From NCBI GenBank assembly GCA_963794605.1, contig CAWCEN010000003.1, positions 62,001 through 126,000 of the forward strand: DNA of 64,000 nucleotides. The letters are read 5' to 3'. The notes beneath the pieces are model-generated. The model worked only from the letters and a program-made list of their open reading frames with translations. It had not been told where the DNA came from and ran no database searches. Positions 1-8,269 of this stretch are shown piece after piece (position 1 is the stretch's first letter; each line of letters begins with the position of its first letter). Both the position numbers and the translations under genes were made by a program. This DNA is from VAXT01 sp963794605. GTDB lineage: Bacteria; Actinomycetota; Thermoleophilia; Gaiellales; Gaiellaceae.

Positions 1-1185
1 TTCGAGGAGGCGGCGCGGTACCGGAACCGCTTGTTCTCCGTGCGGCACCTTGCGGAGCGGCAGGCGGCCGACAAGCGCGCGGTGGGGACGATCGACGTGA
101 TCGGGATCGCGGCCGAGGACGACCGCGCTGCTGTGCAGGTCTTCCCGCTGCGCGACGGGAAGTTGATCGACCGCTACAGCTTCCACCTCGAGAACGCGGA
201 GGGTCAGGACCTGCCGACGATGCTGGAGGCGTTCATCCTCGAGTACTACGGGTCGGCGCCGAGCGTTCCGCCGCAGGTCGTCGTTCCGCGGGGGATCGGG
301 GACACGGCGCCGCTGGCCGAGTTTCTGACGGCGCGGCGCGGGTCACGGGTCGAGGTGCGGGCGGCCGAGCGGGGGGAGAAGCGGCGGTTGCAGGAGCTCG
401 CGACGCAGAACGCGCGGGTGGCGCTGGCGTCGGACGCGGCGGCTGCCGAGCAGACGCGCCTGCGGCGGGTGGAGGCTTTGGAGGAGCTCCGTGAGGCGCT
501 GAATCTCGAGGCGCTCCCGCTGCGGATCGAGTGCTACGACATCTCGAACATCCAGGAGTCATCGGCGGTCGGGTCGATGGTCGTGTTCCAGGACGCCGTC
601 GCGAAGAAGGCGCACTACCGGAAGTTCGGGATCAGAGGCGGCGGGGGGCAGGACGACTTCGCGGCGCTCGCGGAGGTCGTCTCGCGGCGGTTCGCGCGGA
701 TGCGGGACGTGGCGGACGAGGAGTACGACGAATCGTTCTCGGCGACGCCGAATCTCGTCGTCGTCGACGGCGGCAAGGGGCAGCTCTCCGCTGTGCTGGC
801 GGCGATGCAGGCGTTCGACCTGCCGCGCGTGGCCGTGATCTCGCTCGCCAAGCGCGAGGAGGAGGTCTTCGTGCCGGACCGTCCCGAGGCGATCGTGCTC
901 GACCGGCATTCGGCTGGGCTCCAGCTTCTGCAGCGGATTCGCGACGAGGCACACCGCTTCGCCCTCGGCTTCCATCGTCAGCGGCGCGACTTGAAGGCGA
1001 AGGAGTCGATCTTCGACACGCTCCAGGGGGTCGGCCCGGCGCGACGGCGAGCGCTGCTCCAGCATTTCGGCTCCGCGGAGCGCTTCCTCGGGGCGAGCCA
1101 GGAAGAGCTCGAGGGCGTGCCCGGAATGCCGCAGAAGACGGCGCGCTCGATCTACGCGCAGCTCCACAAAGCCGGCCGCGCCTGA
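1..1185 (+). CDS. uvrC: UvrABC system protein C, 3' part (5' end outside window)
   Basis: UvrC makes the two incisions around a DNA lesion in nucleotide excision repair, in complex with UvrB. The reading frame is open from base 1, so the gene starts before the window and the N-terminal GIY-YIG nuclease domain is not seen. The visible part opens inside the UvrB-binding UVR motif (FEEAARYRNRL). It continues with the RNase H-like 5' nuclease domain (ECYDISNIQE, VVVDGGKGQLSA, DEAHRFALGFHR) and ends with tandem helix-hairpin-helix DNA-binding motifs (GVGPARRRALLQHFG, VPGMPQKTARSIY). All catalytic landmarks of the C-terminal half look intact. In many actinobacteria uvrC lies directly before rapZ-yvcK-whiA-gap; here whiA is about 9 kb away and the two intervening genes are missing. 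Confidence 0.96.
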   Translation, partial: FEEAARYRNRLFSVRHLAERQAADKRAVGTIDVIGIAAEDDRAAVQVFPLRDGKLIDRYSFHLENAEGQDLPTMLEAFILEYYGSAPSVPPQVVVPRGIGDTAPLAEFLTARRGSRVEVRAAERGEKRRLQELATQNARVALASDAAAAEQTRLRRVEALEELREALNLEALPLRIECYDISNIQESSAVGSMVVFQDAVAKKAHYRKFGIRGGGGQDDFAALAEVVSRRFARMRDVADEEYDESFSATPNLVVVDGGKGQLSAVLAAMQAFDLPRVAVISLAKREEEVFVPDRPEAIVLDRHSAGLQLLQRIRDEAHRFALGFHRQRRDLKAKESIFDTLQGVGPARRRALLQHFGSAERFLGASQEELEGVPGMPQKTARSIYAQLHKAGRA

Positions 1186-1189
1186 CCCG

Positions 1190-1316
1190 GGGTCAGACCC
1201 CGTGACAATTCGTCCACAGCGTTTGCGGCTCTGGCGCGTAGGAAAGCCTTCCTCTCGCGGGGGCGACACAGTTCTGTGACGGTTACGGCACACATTTGGA
1301 GCGGGGTCTGACCCCG
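1190..1316. repeat. Pair of palindromic GGGGTC-N-GACCCC repeats bracketing an intergenic spacer
   Basis: The spacer after uvrC begins with GGGGTCAGACCCC (about 1191-1203) and ends with GGGGTCTGACCCC (about 1304-1316), just inside the first codons of the MFS gene. Each copy is itself a perfect 6-bp palindrome around one central base. A near-identical copy occurs inside gpmI near 15126, and a half copy (CAGACCCCG) lies near 11384. This resembles REP-type dispersed palindromes. I see no transposase nearby. Confidence 0.6.
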
Positions 1317-2564
1317 GTTCGCGCCGCGGCTACCGGTGGGCCCGGGGCTGTGGGGCGCCTGCTTCGGCACCGTAACTTCGGGCCGTACTTCGTCGGGAAC
1401 GCCTGCTCTGCGAGCGGGGCGTGGTTCCAGAACCTCGCGTCGGCGGTTCTGATCTACCGGCTCACGCACTCGGCTGTGCTGCTCGGCGTACTCCAGTTCG
1501 CGCAATTCGGGCCCATCCTCCTGCTCGCACCCTGGACCGGAGCTGCGGCCGATCGCTTCGACCGGCGACGTCTGCTCCTGGCGACCCAGGCCGCCCAGAC
1601 GACGCTGAGCGCGGTCCTCGCCGTGTTCGCCTTCGCCGGGCTCGCGACGGAGCACGTCGTGCTCGGGTTCTCGTTCGTGCTCGGGATCTTGACCGCGCTC
1701 GCCCTGCCGGCGCAGCAGGCGCTGATCGCGTCCCTCGTCGATCGCGACGACCTGCCCTCAGCCGTCGCTCTGAACTCGATGACCTACAACGTCGCGCGGG
1801 CCGTCGGCCCGAGCCTGGCGGCGCTCGTCATCGGTGCATTCGGCGTCGCGGCAGCATTCGCGGTCAACTCCGTCTCGTACCTCGTCCTGGCTGCGGCGGT
1901 GCTCATCGTGCGCCCCCGCCCGCAGGAGCGGTCGACATCCTCACGGCTGCGCGAGAGTCTGCAGCTCATCGGGCGCGAACCGAGGCTCGCCGGGTACCTG
2001 CTCATCGTCGCGGTCGTCGGCTTCGCGTCCGACCCGGTGAACGCCCTCGCACCGGCCTTTGCCCACGAGTTCGGCCACGCCGCGACCGTCGGCGGATTCC
2101 TCCTTGGCGTATTCGGCGCCGGAGCCGTGACCGCGGCTTTCGTCGTCGCCGGCCGGACCGCAGGCTCGCGAGCGCGCATGGTCGCGACGCTCGGCCTGCT
2201 CAGCTTCGGAATGATCCTCTTCTCGCTGACACCGTGGCTGCCGCTTGCGCTCGCCTTCCTGTTCGCAGCCGGCTTCGGCTACCTCGCGTCGAACACGTCG
2301 GCGACGAGCCGACTCCAGCTCGAGGTCGACGAGACCCAGCGCGGCCGGATCATGGCGCTGTGGGGGATCGCATTCCTCGGCGTGCGGCCCCTCGCGAGCC
2401 TCGTCGACGGCGCGATCGCCTCGGCCGCGGGCGTACGCGTAGCCGGAGTCGTCCTCGCCCTGCCGGCGCTGGCGGTCGCGATTGCGATCGCCGTCGGCAG
2501 CGGGAGCGGTCAGCGAACCCTGAGCGTGCCGCGCAGCGGCCTGGGATCGCTGCCGAAGCGGTAG
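1296..2564 (+). CDS. MFS transporter, EntS/MFS_3-like exporter
   Basis: A 422-residue integral membrane protein with about twelve hydrophobic segments, typical of a major facilitator permease of the MFS_3 (enterobactin exporter-like) group. The loop after the second segment carries the family motif A in the form DRFDRRRLL, and a second half resembling the first starts near residue 220. The substrate cannot be read from sequence. The start is a TTG at 1296; the first ~25 residues (rich in G, R and T) overlap a palindromic repeat and may not be translated, since the conserved part begins at LLRHRNFGPYFVGN. Its 3' end overlaps the convergent cupredoxin gene by about 55 bases. Confidence 0.85.
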   Translation: MERGLTPVRAAATGGPGAVGRLLRHRNFGPYFVGNACSASGAWFQNLASAVLIYRLTHSAVLLGVLQFAQFGPILLLAPWTGAAADRFDRRRLLLATQAAQTTLSAVLAVFAFAGLATEHVVLGFSFVLGILTALALPAQQALIASLVDRDDLPSAVALNSMTYNVARAVGPSLAALVIGAFGVAAAFAVNSVSYLVLAAAVLIVRPRPQERSTSSRLRESLQLIGREPRLAGYLLIVAVVGFASDPVNALAPAFAHEFGHAATVGGFLLGVFGAGAVTAAFVVAGRTAGSRARMVATLGLLSFGMILFSLTPWLPLALAFLFAAGFGYLASNTSATSRLQLEVDETQRGRIMALWGIAFLGVRPLASLVDGAIASAAGVRVAGVVLALPALAVAIAIAVGSGSGQRTLSVPRSGLGSLPKR

Positions 2565-3181
2565 CGGCCCGGGGCCAGCTGGACGGTCCAGGTCTTCCTG
2601 CCCGTGAACCGGACCCCGGTCCGGCGGTTCAGGCCGCCGCCCGCCAGGTGGAAGTTCGCGCGGCGGGAGCGGTCCTGCGCGACCAGCCGGTACCGTCCGG
2701 CCACGACGCTGCGCTTGCCGACGTACGCGCGGCCGCTTGGAGTCACGCCCGCTCTCAACAGCGGAGTCGGGGGAGGTGGCGGGGGAGGAGGCGGCGGCGG
2801 CGGGCGGCTCGAGACGTAGAACTCGCCGTTCATCGTCTGCCAGTGCGGCTCGCACGCATAGGCGTAGCGCGTCTCGTCCCGGAACGTGACCGTGAACATC
2901 ATCTCGCCGACGAAGTCGAGGTCGGTCCGGAAGTCCACCGTCGAGTCGGCGTTGCTAGCAAGATGGAAGTTGTGCAAACGTGACTGGTCGCGCACGAGCA
3001 CGTCGTACGTGCCCGGCGGGATCCACGAGACCTTCGCCCCGTTCGTGTCCGTGAGGCCGATGTTGAACCCGTCGCTCGTGCCCACGGTCGCGATCAGCTG
3101 CGTGTTCGCGCTCGGCCCGGCTCCGGCGCTCGCCGCTCCGAGCGACAGGACGAAGACGAGGAGCAGTGGGACGAAGCGCAT
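2510..3181 (-). CDS. Secreted two-domain cupredoxin-like protein with polyproline linker
   Basis: A 223-residue exported protein with a signal peptide in residues 1-20. Domain 1 (about 25-125) has the ligand set of a type 1 copper site: His70/His73 in RLHNFHL, then Cys110, His113 and Met117 in YACEPHWQTM. A run of 12 prolines (about 127-138) links it to a second, similar domain that keeps the NFHL motif but has lost the Cys/His/Met loop, which reads FGSDPRPLRGTL. A likely history is an internal duplication in which one copper site was lost. An electron-transfer or copper-binding role outside the cell is inferred from the fold. The gene is convergent with the MFS gene. Confidence 0.75.
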   Translation of the reverse strand: MRFVPLLLVFVLSLGAASAGAGPSANTQLIATVGTSDGFNIGLTDTNGAKVSWIPPGTYDVLVRDQSRLHNFHLASNADSTVDFRTDLDFVGEMMFTVTFRDETRYAYACEPHWQTMNGEFYVSSRPPPPPPPPPPPPTPLLRAGVTPSGRAYVGKRSVVAGRYRLVAQDRSRRANFHLAGGGLNRRTGVRFTGRKTWTVQLAPGRYRFGSDPRPLRGTLRVR

Positions 3182-3244
3182 GGCTTGACCAAGGCTGCCT
3201 CGGCACTCATCATCCAGTCAACTCTTTCGCCCGAAAGGAAATCA

Positions 3245-4345
3245 GTGTCGGGAATCCGCTTTGCCGTCCCCGCCGAGGATGCGCTCGACCGAATCGCCTT
3301 CGCCTACTCGCCGCTCCAGGAAGCCGTCCTCAGCCTCCACGTGCTCGTGGCGCCGAAGCATCACGCGCTCCAGCACGAGTGGGTGCGGGAGATGCGGAGG
3401 CTTCCCGCCCAGCTCAAGAAACGCATCGCCGAGTTCGCGTTCGCCTACCGCTGGACGATGCCGGGTTTCGTCACCGCCTCCCCGGAGGAGGTGTACTCGG
3501 ACTTCGAGCAGGATCTCCGCGAGCTCGCCGGTCACGACTCGGAGAGGCTCGCGCTCGACTTCCTGCGACCGCTCTACGACCATGCCGGTAGCGACGACAC
3601 GGCCCTGCTCGAGGACGAGGCGATCCGCCGCCATGCTCTCGGCCAGTGCGACCGGCACGGCGCCAGCCCGGAGCTGGTCGCCCTCATCTTCGACGACCCG
3701 GCCGAGCTCGGCCGGCGGTTCGCCGCGCTCCTCACCCACTACTGGGACGCCGCCTTCTCCGACGAGTGGTCCCGGCTCGAGCCTCAGCTGACCGAAGCCG
3801 TCTCGCAGGCGGGACGTGAGATCGCGGTCGACGGCCTGTACCCGTTCGTTCGCGGGCTCTCGTCGCGGCTCCGTGTCGACCCGGAGCGCGGGGAGTTCGG
3901 GCTCGACCTGCCGCACGACCATCGCGTCGACGTCACGGTCGGTCGGAAGCTCGTCCTCGTCCCGAGCGCATTCGTCTGGCCCCACGTGCGCGTGAACTGC
4001 GACGAGCCGTGGCCGCTGACGCTCGTCTACCCGGCCCGCTTCGTGATCGAGGCCGCCCGCCCGCGGATCCCGTCGGAGGATCTCGTCCGTGTTCTCGACG
4101 CGCTCGGCAACGCGACCCGGCTGCACGCGCTGAGGCTCGTCACCGAGCGCCCGCGCTCGACCCAGGAGCTCGCGCGCCTGGTCGGCCTCACACAGGCCGG
4201 AATGTCGAAGCACCTGCAGAAGCTGGCTGCGGCGGGCCTCGTCGCGACGAGGCGGGAGGGCTACTACGTCCTGTACAGCGCCGAGGCCGAGCGCCTCCGT
4301 CCCCTCTCCGAGACGCTCATCGAGTATCTGGCTCCGAAGCCTTAG
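3245..4345 (+). CDS. ArsR-type transcriptional regulator with N-terminal DUF5937-like domain
   Basis: About 366 residues. A long N-terminal region of unassigned function is followed by a C-terminal winged helix-turn-helix (about residues 265-345) with the ArsR/SmtB pattern: LGNATRLHALRLV, STQELARLVGLTQAGMSKHLQKL, and the wing GLVATRREGYYVLY. I chose the GTG at 3245 because AAAGGAAA sits just upstream and the protein then begins MSGIRF; the open frame reaches back to 3185 without support. No metal-binding cysteine motif is seen, so the signal is unknown. Its 3' end overlaps the convergent membrane-protein gene by 29 bases. Confidence 0.8.
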   Translation: MSGIRFAVPAEDALDRIAFAYSPLQEAVLSLHVLVAPKHHALQHEWVREMRRLPAQLKKRIAEFAFAYRWTMPGFVTASPEEVYSDFEQDLRELAGHDSERLALDFLRPLYDHAGSDDTALLEDEAIRRHALGQCDRHGASPELVALIFDDPAELGRRFAALLTHYWDAAFSDEWSRLEPQLTEAVSQAGREIAVDGLYPFVRGLSSRLRVDPERGEFGLDLPHDHRVDVTVGRKLVLVPSAFVWPHVRVNCDEPWPLTLVYPARFVIEAARPRIPSEDLVRVLDALGNATRLHALRLVTERPRSTQELARLVGLTQAGMSKHLQKLAAAGLVATRREGYYVLYSAEAERLRPLSETLIEYLAPKP

Positions 4346-5249
4346 CGGGCATGTGCGCCCGCCAGTCGATCGTCCGCAGCGTCAAGAAGAGGGCTGTGAA
4401 ACCGAGCACGAGGTTGACGAGGATGAGCGTGATTCGCATGCCGACGCTGAACGCGAGCAGCGCCGTGCGCGACGCCTGGTCACGGAGCAGGTAGAGCAAG
4501 AACGCCTGCTCGGTGCCGATCCCGGAGGGACTGATCGGCAGGAGCGACGCGAGCCCGGCTGAGACCTGCACGAGCAGCGCGTTCTCGACGGTCACGGGCA
4601 GGCCGAACGCACGCAGGAAGAAGAGCACTGCCACCAGCCGCAGCGTCCAGTCGATCGCCTGCCAGAACGCGACCCGGCGGAAATACGCGCGCCGGTCGCG
4701 CATGATCGCGAACCCCTGCGCGAGTCTCCGGCGGAAGTCGCCGATCCGCTCCGCGTACCAGAGCAGGACGACGAGCGCGACGGCGAACACGACCGCCATC
4801 ACCTTCAGGAACGTGCCCGGGTTGTGGAACGCCCAGCCGAAGTCGAACGACGGCCCGAGCACCTTCGGCAGCTGCCCGGTCACGGCCGCCCACGTCACAA
4901 GACACGTCGCGACGACGAAGTCGAACAGGCTGAGCAGGACGAGCGTCGAAGCGATCGTCGCGTAGCTGCTCCCCTCGACGCTGCGCTTCGCGAGCACGAC
5001 CCGGATGGCGTCGCCGCCGCGCGCGGGGATGATCGCGTTGACGCCGACGCCCGCGAAGACCGACGCGACGATCGACCGCCAACGCACCCGCGCAGCCGGG
5101 TACGCGCCCTTGATGATGTTCCGCCAGGCGCGGCTGACCGCGAGCAGCCGGAGCACGTGGCAGAGGATCGCGAGTGCGAGCGCGCCCCAGGCCAGCTCTC
5201 CGAGCCGGTCCCGGAAGACGTCCGTCGCGTCCCAGATCGCACGGATCAA
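4317..5249 (-). CDS. UPF0104/LPG-synthase-TM family membrane protein
   Basis: A 310-residue polytopic membrane protein with about seven to eight hydrophobic segments. It has features of the lysylphosphatidylglycerol-synthase TM (YbhN/UPF0104, flippase-like) family: an early NAIIPARGGDAIRVVLAKR segment and the late PISPSGIGTEQAFLLYLL segment. Members lacking the soluble synthetase domain are often annotated as flippases or of unknown function; activity here is unproven. The start is TTG at 5249. A much larger relative with an added kinase-like domain is encoded at 29229-31616. Confidence 0.8.
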   Translation of the reverse strand: MIRAIWDATDVFRDRLGELAWGALALAILCHVLRLLAVSRAWRNIIKGAYPAARVRWRSIVASVFAGVGVNAIIPARGGDAIRVVLAKRSVEGSSYATIASTLVLLSLFDFVVATCLVTWAAVTGQLPKVLGPSFDFGWAFHNPGTFLKVMAVVFAVALVVLLWYAERIGDFRRRLAQGFAIMRDRRAYFRRVAFWQAIDWTLRLVAVLFFLRAFGLPVTVENALLVQVSAGLASLLPISPSGIGTEQAFLLYLLRDQASRTALLAFSVGMRITLILVNLVLGFTALFLTLRTIDWRAHMPAKASEPDTR

Positions 5250-5307
5250 CTTGCGCTCTCTGTTCCCACGAACAGGATTCGAGCACGAACCGCGACCGCT
5301 CTGCGGC

Positions 5308-6241
5308 TCAGCCCGGCGCGGGAGAGTCGATCGCCTGCTTTACCGCGACCGTTTCGGGCGGAGCTGCCTCGGGCCGGTGCAGCCCGACGCCGAGCATGAC
5401 GAGGCCGATGCCCGCCAGGTCGAGCGGCGTCGGCAGCTGGCGCAGGACGATCACGCCGATCACCGTCGCCGTCGCGGGGAGCAGCGCGACGAAGAGGGCG
5501 TAGGTTGCACGCGGGAGGCGCGCCATCGCGAGCTGGTCGAAGACGTACGGGATCACCGACGACGTGAGCCCGACTCCGATGCCGGCTGCGAGCGCAACCG
5601 GTTCGCTCAGCGCTGCGGCCGCGCCGGTCAGCCCGATTGGCGACACGAAGACGAACGCGACCACCATCGCCGCCGCCAGCCCGTCGACTCCGCCCATCGA
5701 CGAGCGGCGCGCCATCCGGTGGGCCAGGACGATGTACGCCGTGAACAGAGCCGCGTTCGCAAAGGCGAAGACGACCCCGACCGGCTCGCCGACGAAGCGA
5801 ACGCTGGTCAGGAGGTAGACGCCGGCCGTCGCCGCCCCAACAGCCGCGAAGTTGCGGCCGACGCGTGCGCCGGCGAGAGCGAGGACGATCGGGCCGATGA
5901 ACTCGATTGCCGCGACCGTTGCCAGCGGAAGCCGGTCGATCGCCTCGTAGAAGCAGGCGTTCATCGCCGCGAACACCGCTCCGAGGGCGATGAGCAGGAG
6001 GCGGCCTGCTCGGTCGACACCGGCGAGCTTGCGGAGCGGCCGTCGCCAGACGGCGAGGATCGCCGCGGGCCGAGGCGATGCGCAGCCAGGCGACGCCGAG
6101 CACGTCGACGCGCGCGAAGAGCAGGACCGCGAAGGACGGGCCGAGGTAGTGGAAGACGGCGCTCCCGACGAAGTAGGCGTGCGGCGTCGCGGGACGGCGG
6201 GCCATGGAGACAGTGCTCCCGCCTCGGCGTCGGCGCGACAT
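5308..6241 (-). pseudogene. EamA/RhtA-type drug-metabolite exporter interrupted by a single-base frameshift
   Basis: Two reading frames together encode one EamA (DMT superfamily) exporter. The N-terminal piece (MARRPATPHAYFVGSAVFHY, ATG near 6205, upstream ATG at 6241) runs to LGVAWLRIASA. Continuity to AAILAVWRRPLRKL is restored by removing one base from the GGG run at 6067-6069 (CCC on the coding strand). The rest (to 5308) has the expected repeated helices, including AAIEFIGPIVLALAGARVG and ALFVALLPATATVIGVIVL. RhtA/EamA proteins export amino acids or related metabolites. A divergent Lrp-type regulator adjoins it, the usual arrangement. It may be a real mutation or an assembly error in a homopolymer. 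Confidence 0.75.
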
Positions 6242-6274
6242 GGCTAACAGAAGGCATTAGACTCCAAATGACTC

Positions 6275-6763
6275 ATGAAGAACGGACTTTCTGTCGGCTC
6301 AGTCACTATTCGACAGCAGATCGACTTGATCGACGAGAAGATCGTAGGCGAACTGCTCGAGGACGGGCGCCTGCCGATCGCCGAGCTCGGTCGGCGCGTC
6401 AACCTCTCGTCGCCGGCGGTCGCGGAACGCGTCAAGCGACTCGAGCGCGCCGGCGTGATCACGGGCTACCGCGCACACATCGATCCCCGAACGCTCGGCT
6501 ACGAGCTGCTTGCGATCGTCAGGGTCAAGCCCGCTCCGCGCCAGCTGCCGAAGATCCCCGCGTTGGCAGCCGGAATCCCGCAGGTCGTCGAGTGCCACCG
6601 AATCACCGGCGAGGACTGTTTCTACCTCAAGGTCTATCTGCGCTCGATCGGCGAGCTGAGCGGGCTCCTCGACCAGTTCCTGGAGTACGGCGAGACGACG
6701 ACCTCGATCGTCAACTCGACGCCGATCCCGCTCCGCCACCCGCCGCTGGCACCGGGCGACTAG
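6275..6763 (+). CDS. Lrp/AsnC-family transcriptional regulator
   Basis: A 162-residue regulator with an N-terminal helix-turn-helix (about residues 16-62: IDEKIVGELLEDGRLPIAEL, then LSSPAVAERVKRLERAGVI) and a C-terminal RAM/AsnC effector domain. These proteins form octamers that bind amino acids and control transport and metabolism genes. It is divergent from the frameshifted EamA exporter with about 35-70 bases between starts, so it most likely controls that exporter and perhaps itself. The start is ATG at 6275, with no strong ribosome binding site. Its stop is 3 bases from the stop of the convergent BNR gene. Confidence 0.9.
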   Translation: MKNGLSVGSVTIRQQIDLIDEKIVGELLEDGRLPIAELGRRVNLSSPAVAERVKRLERAGVITGYRAHIDPRTLGYELLAIVRVKPAPRQLPKIPALAAGIPQVVECHRITGEDCFYLKVYLRSIGELSGLLDQFLEYGETTTSIVNSTPIPLRHPPLAPGD

Positions 6764-6766
6764 CGC

Positions 6767-8269
6767 TCAGGGTACGGTGATCGTGGCCGAATAGGTCGCC
6801 TGCCGGAGCCGGCCCCGCAGCTTCGATTGCGCGAGCGTGAAGACGGCGACGGCCCGCGTGCCCGCAAACGAGGTCGAGATGTAGTCGCCGACCATCGCGC
6901 CGTTGCTGAACGCGATCCGGCCGAACGGCATGTGCTCCGGCGAGAGGAGGACGGGCGGGGACCAGGTCCCGCCGCCGTCCCGCGACCACACGAGCCGGAC
7001 GTCGAGCTTCTGCCGCGACTCGGTGTAGTACGTGACCGCGACCCTCGCGGCTCGGACCGGATCCGCGGCGAGCCCGTCGATGATGTGGTTGCCCGAGCCC
7101 AGCGGGATCCTCGTCGGCGGCGCCCAGGTCAGGCCGTCCGTCGACTTAGAGAACAGCAGGTCGTTCCCCGAGCAATCCGCGCGGGAGCCGCAGTCGGGCC
7201 ACGCCATCATCGCGCTCCCCTCGGCTCCGACCTCGACGCTCGGGAACGGGCCGGAGCGGACGGCTGAGCTCGCGAACCGCGACGGCGCGATCATCGTCCC
7301 GGCCGAGAAGCTGGCGCCGCCGTCCGTCGAGCGGACGACCGCGATCTCGTCGTCGAAGAAGGGGACGACCACGATCCCGTTCGGCAGTGCGACCGGCTGC
7401 GGGGCGGGCGCGCCCGGGCCCTGGATGCCACGGCGGCCCGCGTTGTCCGGCGAGCTGACCGCCCGCGACCAGGTGCGTCCGCCGTCGGTCGAGGTCTGCG
7501 TCGCGAGCCGGAGGTTCGTGATGTCGCTGTAGCTCAGGTAGCAGTGGCCGCGATACGAGCTCGCCGGGCCGTTGTCGCACGCGATCCACTCCTTGTCGAA
7601 CTGGACTCCTTCGTTCCCGCTCGGCTTGCGTGCAGCGATGAACGGCGCACGCCAGTGCCGTCCGTCGCTGGAGGTGCTGACGAGGAGCGCGGATTCGTTG
7701 TCGGAGAAGCCGAGCGAGGCGATCAGCCAGACGCCGTTCAACGCGTCATAGGCGACCGACGGGTCGCTGACGCGCGAAAACTGTCCCCGCGGGCGCGAGG
7801 CGACGGTCAGGCCGGGCAGCAGGCCGCTCCGCCAGCGCCGTCCCGCGTCGGTCGAGAGAGCGAACCCGATGTTGCGCGCGCCGCCGCTGGAGAAACGGCC
7901 GACCTGGAACGCGGCGACCACGACCGGCCCCCAGGCGAAGGTGTCCGGCTCCGCCTCGGTGGCATGGATCGCGCCGTCGTTGCGATAGGGGTCAGTCGAG
8001 ATCCGGCGGCTGACGACCTCGCAGTCCGAGCTGATCTTGTCCGTGGCGTCTACAGCGACGAGGTCCGAGCCGCGGCCGCACGAGACGCGGTCACGCCCTC
8101 CGCCTGCGACGTCGATCCGGTCATTCCCGCCGCGGGCGCCGATCCGGTCCGCCTTCGCGCCCCCGAGCAGGAGATCGCCCTGCTGCGTGCCGACGATGAG
8201 CGCCGCACCGGCCGAAGCGGCGAGGAAGAGCATAAGTCCGGCCGCCGCCAGCAGGGCGGCCCGCTTCAC
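6767..8269 (-). CDS. Secreted BNR/sialidase-fold repeat protein with RTX-like N-terminus
   Basis: A 500-residue exported protein. Residues 1-23 form a signal peptide (RAALLAAAGLMLFLAASAGA). A short Asp/Gly-rich segment follows (GGNDRIDVAGGGRDRV), resembling haemolysin-type calcium-binding repeats. The rest is a beta-propeller-like chain with repeated BNR/Asp-box signatures such as STDAGRRWRSG, STDGGRTWSRA, STDGGASFSAG and SRDGGGTWSPP. No complete sialidase active site is recognised, so an enzymatic role is not claimed. The GTG start at 8269 overlaps the pruA stop as GTGA, implying translational coupling; an upstream in-frame extension lies entirely within pruA and was not used. Confidence 0.8.
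   Translation of the reverse strand: MKRAALLAAAGLMLFLAASAGAALIVGTQQGDLLLGGAKADRIGARGGNDRIDVAGGGRDRVSCGRGSDLVAVDATDKISSDCEVVSRRISTDPYRNDGAIHATEAEPDTFAWGPVVVAAFQVGRFSSGGARNIGFALSTDAGRRWRSGLLPGLTVASRPRGQFSRVSDPSVAYDALNGVWLIASLGFSDNESALLVSTSSDGRHWRAPFIAARKPSGNEGVQFDKEWIACDNGPASSYRGHCYLSYSDITNLRLATQTSTDGGRTWSRAVSSPDNAGRRGIQGPGAPAPQPVALPNGIVVVPFFDDEIAVVRSTDGGASFSAGTMIAPSRFASSAVRSGPFPSVEVGAEGSAMMAWPDCGSRADCSGNDLLFSKSTDGLTWAPPTRIPLGSGNHIIDGLAADPVRAARVAVTYYTESRQKLDVRLVWSRDGGGTWSPPVLLSPEHMPFGRIAFSNGAMVGDYISTSFAGTRAVAVFTLAQSKLRGRLRQATYSATITVP

Noticed and set aside
5308..6241. Programmed ribosomal frameshifting in the EamA gene
   Set aside because: A simple CCC run without a slippery heptamer or downstream structure, and no reason for regulation; a mutation or error is simpler.
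5005..6780. A 591-codon plus-strand open frame across the UPF0104 and EamA genes
   Set aside because: It is antisense to two clear membrane-protein genes; the translation is Arg/Asp-rich noise typical of high-GC shadows.
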